DNA from: DASUPK01 sp963815665
GTDB taxonomy: Bacteria; Actinomycetota; Thermoleophilia; Solirubrobacterales; 70-9
Assembly: GCA_963815665.1 (NCBI GenBank)
Contig: CAWFHN010000006.1
Span: 124,001-188,000 of the forward strand
Reading direction: 5' to 3'
DNA length: 64,000 bases
The translations under genes and the position numbers were made by a program. The notes under the pieces are model-generated. The model was not told the origin of the DNA. It made no database searches and worked only from the letters and a program-made list of their open reading frames with translations. Below, in pieces: positions 62,461 to 64,000 of the stretch (positions are counted from its first letter, which is position 1; each line of letters begins with the position of its first letter).

Positions 62461-62928
62461 ATGGGACGTTTCGACATCAGCCCCGAATTGGCCGAGGAGT
62501 GGCGCGGGAAGTACCGGTCCTCGATCGAGCCTCACGTGGACGGAGAGGTCCTCGCGGTCGGCGCCTTCCGCCCGACCGGCGCCGGGACCAAGATGGCGAT
62601 CAGCAAGCTCCAGGTCGGAGCGCTCGCCTACGGCGCCGCCCACAAGCTGGGCAAGAGCAAGGCGGGCGGCCTGCCGGGCCAGTTCATGCTGGCCGTGACG
62701 CCCGACAAGCTCTACGCGTTCAAGTACAAGCCCGGTCGCAGCGGGATCAAGGTCAAGGAGGAGGCCGCGTCCTGGGACCGCACCGGCATCAAGGTCGGCA
62801 CCGAGCAGCGTCAGACGACCACCAGGCTGACGCTCGAGTTCGCCGATGGCGAGAAGATCGTCTGCGACCAGGAGGGGCTCGGCGACAACCCCTGGGCCGA
62901 CGACGTGATCCGCGAACTGCAGACGTAG
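62461..62928 (+). CDS. Small soluble protein of unknown function
   Basis: A 155-residue protein. It starts ATG 62461 behind GGGGAGAGGAA. Strands and one helix alternate (FMLAVTPDKLYAFKYKPGRS, TTTRLTLEFADGEKIVC), resembling a PH-like fold. No membrane helix or motif. Divergent from comF. Confidence 0.65.
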   Translation: MGRFDISPELAEEWRGKYRSSIEPHVDGEVLAVGAFRPTGAGTKMAISKLQVGALAYGAAHKLGKSKAGGLPGQFMLAVTPDKLYAFKYKPGRSGIKVKEEAASWDRTGIKVGTEQRQTTTRLTLEFADGEKIVCDQEGLGDNPWADDVIRELQT

Positions 62929-62943
62929 CCCGCAGCGACGGCG

Positions 62944-63339
62944 CTACGACCAGAACTCGTCCCAGGCGTAGAGGTCCTCGAAGTGCTCCCGGCCGTCGAT
63001 TATGCGGCCGTCCTTGACCTGGAAGACGATGCAGCAGCCGACGTCCAGCTTCTCGCCGTTTCGCTCCGCGGTGCTCCGCTGGAAGCCAACCACCCGGCCG
63101 TCGTCATCCGCCATGAAGCGCTCGAGCTCGGCCCGGAAGGTGCCGTTCGTCTCCTGCCCCAGCTGCCCGAAGTAAGCCAGGAGCGCGTCGCGGCCCCGAT
63201 AGTCCTTGGCCATCGAGCTTCGTCCCGGCAGGTGCCAATCGGCGCTCTCGTCGAAGACCTCTACGAGCGTGTCCATGTCGGCCGTGTTGAAGGCGTCGTA
63301 GGCGCGCTGCATGACCGCCACGTTTTCCTCTGCTCCCAT
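62944..63339 (-). CDS. SnoaL-like/NTF2-fold protein (copy 3)
   Basis: A 131-residue protein; AAGGAGGAAGCG precedes ATG 63339. Its core is NVAVMQRAYDAFNTADMDTLVEVF and VGCCIVFQVKDGRIIDGREHF. The Asp of ESADWHLPG may face the pocket. This is a different subfamily from the two at 48483-49516. The longer frame is a shadow. Confidence 0.8.
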   Translation of the reverse strand: MGAEENVAVMQRAYDAFNTADMDTLVEVFDESADWHLPGRSSMAKDYRGRDALLAYFGQLGQETNGTFRAELERFMADDDGRVVGFQRSTAERNGEKLDVGCCIVFQVKDGRIIDGREHFEDLYAWDEFWS

Positions 63340-63471
63340 CGCTTCCTCCTTAGATGGACCACCGCGGCCCACGATTGGGCTGCGACGAGATCGGGGCTTG
63401 ACCCTACGTCCCACGCGGCGGGCGGGGCATCCGCCCTTACTACGCACAGCCATGGGTAGTTAGCCGAGCGT

Positions 63472-64000
63472 CTAGCCCGGCAGCGGCCGGTCGGCGTCGA
63501 CGCCGTAGAGGCCGCCGACGACCAGCGCCCCGGCCGGCACCTCCGCGCCCGGCAAGACGACGCAATCGCGGAGCATCGCCCCCGCCCCGATGTGGCATCC
63601 GTCGCCGACCACGGCCGGACCATGGAGGTTCGCCCCCACCCCGACCTGGCAGTCGGCCCCGATCAGCACCGGCGCCTTCACCTTGACCGCGTCCAGGTCC
63701 GAGCCGCTGGCCGCGAAGACCCCGGCCGAGACCTCCTCGGCCGGGGGGTCGACGCCGACCGATCCCGAGAGCGCGTCCAGGTTGCCCTGAACGAACTCGC
63801 CGACCGAGCCGACGTCGTTCCAATAGGCGTCGATCTCATGCGAGTAAAAAGGAATGTCGCCGTCCAGGAGTGCCGGGAAGACGTCCATCGCCCAGTCGAC
63901 GAAGCCGGGCGGCTGATCGTCGTCTCCCGCGGGGCTCTTCCGGTCCGGCGGGGGGAAGTGGTCGAAGATCTCCGAGCGGAACATGTAGATGCCGCAGTTG
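63472..64000 (-). CDS. Sugar-phosphate nucleotidyltransferase, C-terminal part
   Basis: The frame is open at the window edge (5' end missing). At least 176 residues remain. The first visible part CGIYMFRSEIFDHFP and DAYWNDVGSVGEFVQGN belong to the nucleotidyl-transferase domain; the rest is a left-handed beta-helix of hexapeptides (GADCQVGVGANLHGPAVVG). It is probably a mannose- or glucose-1-phosphate uridylyl/guanylyltransferase that makes sugar nucleotides for the envelope. Confidence 0.88.
   Translation of the reverse strand, partial: NCGIYMFRSEIFDHFPPPDRKSPAGDDDQPPGFVDWAMDVFPALLDGDIPFYSHEIDAYWNDVGSVGEFVQGNLDALSGSVGVDPPAEEVSAGVFAASGSDLDAVKVKAPVLIGADCQVGVGANLHGPAVVGDGCHIGAGAMLRDCVVLPGAEVPAGALVVGGLYGVDADRPLPG

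Overview
The window is about two-thirds G+C, with frequent GTG starts, tightly packed genes and many 1-8 nt overlaps. Gene content (secreted PASTA and S53 proteins with Lys/Arg-rich tails, several ECF sigma factors, CalB-like lipases, an ftsE-ftsX-S41-rnr-smpB string, split transketolase, Mau-like redox genes) suggests a high-GC actinobacterium, most likely of the Thermoleophilia/Solirubrobacterales type. That placement is inference; no rRNA gene is present.

Layout. 1-10 kb: a small anchored protein, a frameshifted DUF2188 gene, a decayed fragment of a berberine-bridge-type FAD oxidase, ftsH, two full-length FAD oxidases of that family, a nucleophile-less alpha/beta hydrolase, a patatin lipase and a zincin gene with three apparent frameshifts. 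9.8-13 kb: an ArsR-SRPBCC-DHFR-like operon with a near-perfect operator, then small enzymes. 13-20 kb: secreted PASTA, S53 and DUF11/RTX proteins, and an ECF41-type sigma factor facing an MFS pump across two matching divergent ECF41-like promoters. 20-25 kb: an ABC exporter with a LolA-like lipoprotein, a diguanylate cyclase and tmRNA. 25-29 kb: a hydroxyisobutyrate-type dehydrogenase, two tandem CalB-like lipases and a site-2 protease. 29-37 kb: a long TM/coiled-coil/helix-hairpin-helix protein, then smpB, rnr, an S41 peptidase, ftsX and ftsE. 37-42 kb: a gene-poor 740 bp, STAS, a divergent DUF2294 pair and split transketolase. 42-45 kb: a three-gene Mau-like redox operon. 45-64 kb: trypsin, nadA/nadC with mutM and two SnoaL proteins, an ECF sigma coupled to ogt, prfB with its +1 frameshift, a histidine kinase, secA, hpf, comF and a partial sugar-nucleotide pyrophosphorylase.

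How genes work together. Ribosome rescue and RNA quality control (ssrA, smpB, rnr) and translation termination and hibernation (prfB, hpf) are spread over the window. Envelope functions (ftsEX, S41, ftsH, secA) are mixed among them. Small regulons are visible: ArsR with its operator, ECF41 with the MFS pump, and ECF with Ogt.

Most unusual structure. Two different foldback elements of about 167-169 bp (31815-31981 and 56008-56176) are both bounded by CTAG and both sit exactly on TAG stop codons; they look like MITEs that insert at TA within CTAG. The Mau-like operon encodes a Tat-exported, ten-cysteine protein with only one mature-region tryptophan, so it cannot form the classical TTQ cofactor and may be an undescribed periplasmic redox system. 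Several genes carry single-base frame breaks, mostly +1, and several conserved frames extend upstream of any ATG/GTG/TTG; sequencing or assembly error must be excluded before reading biology into these.
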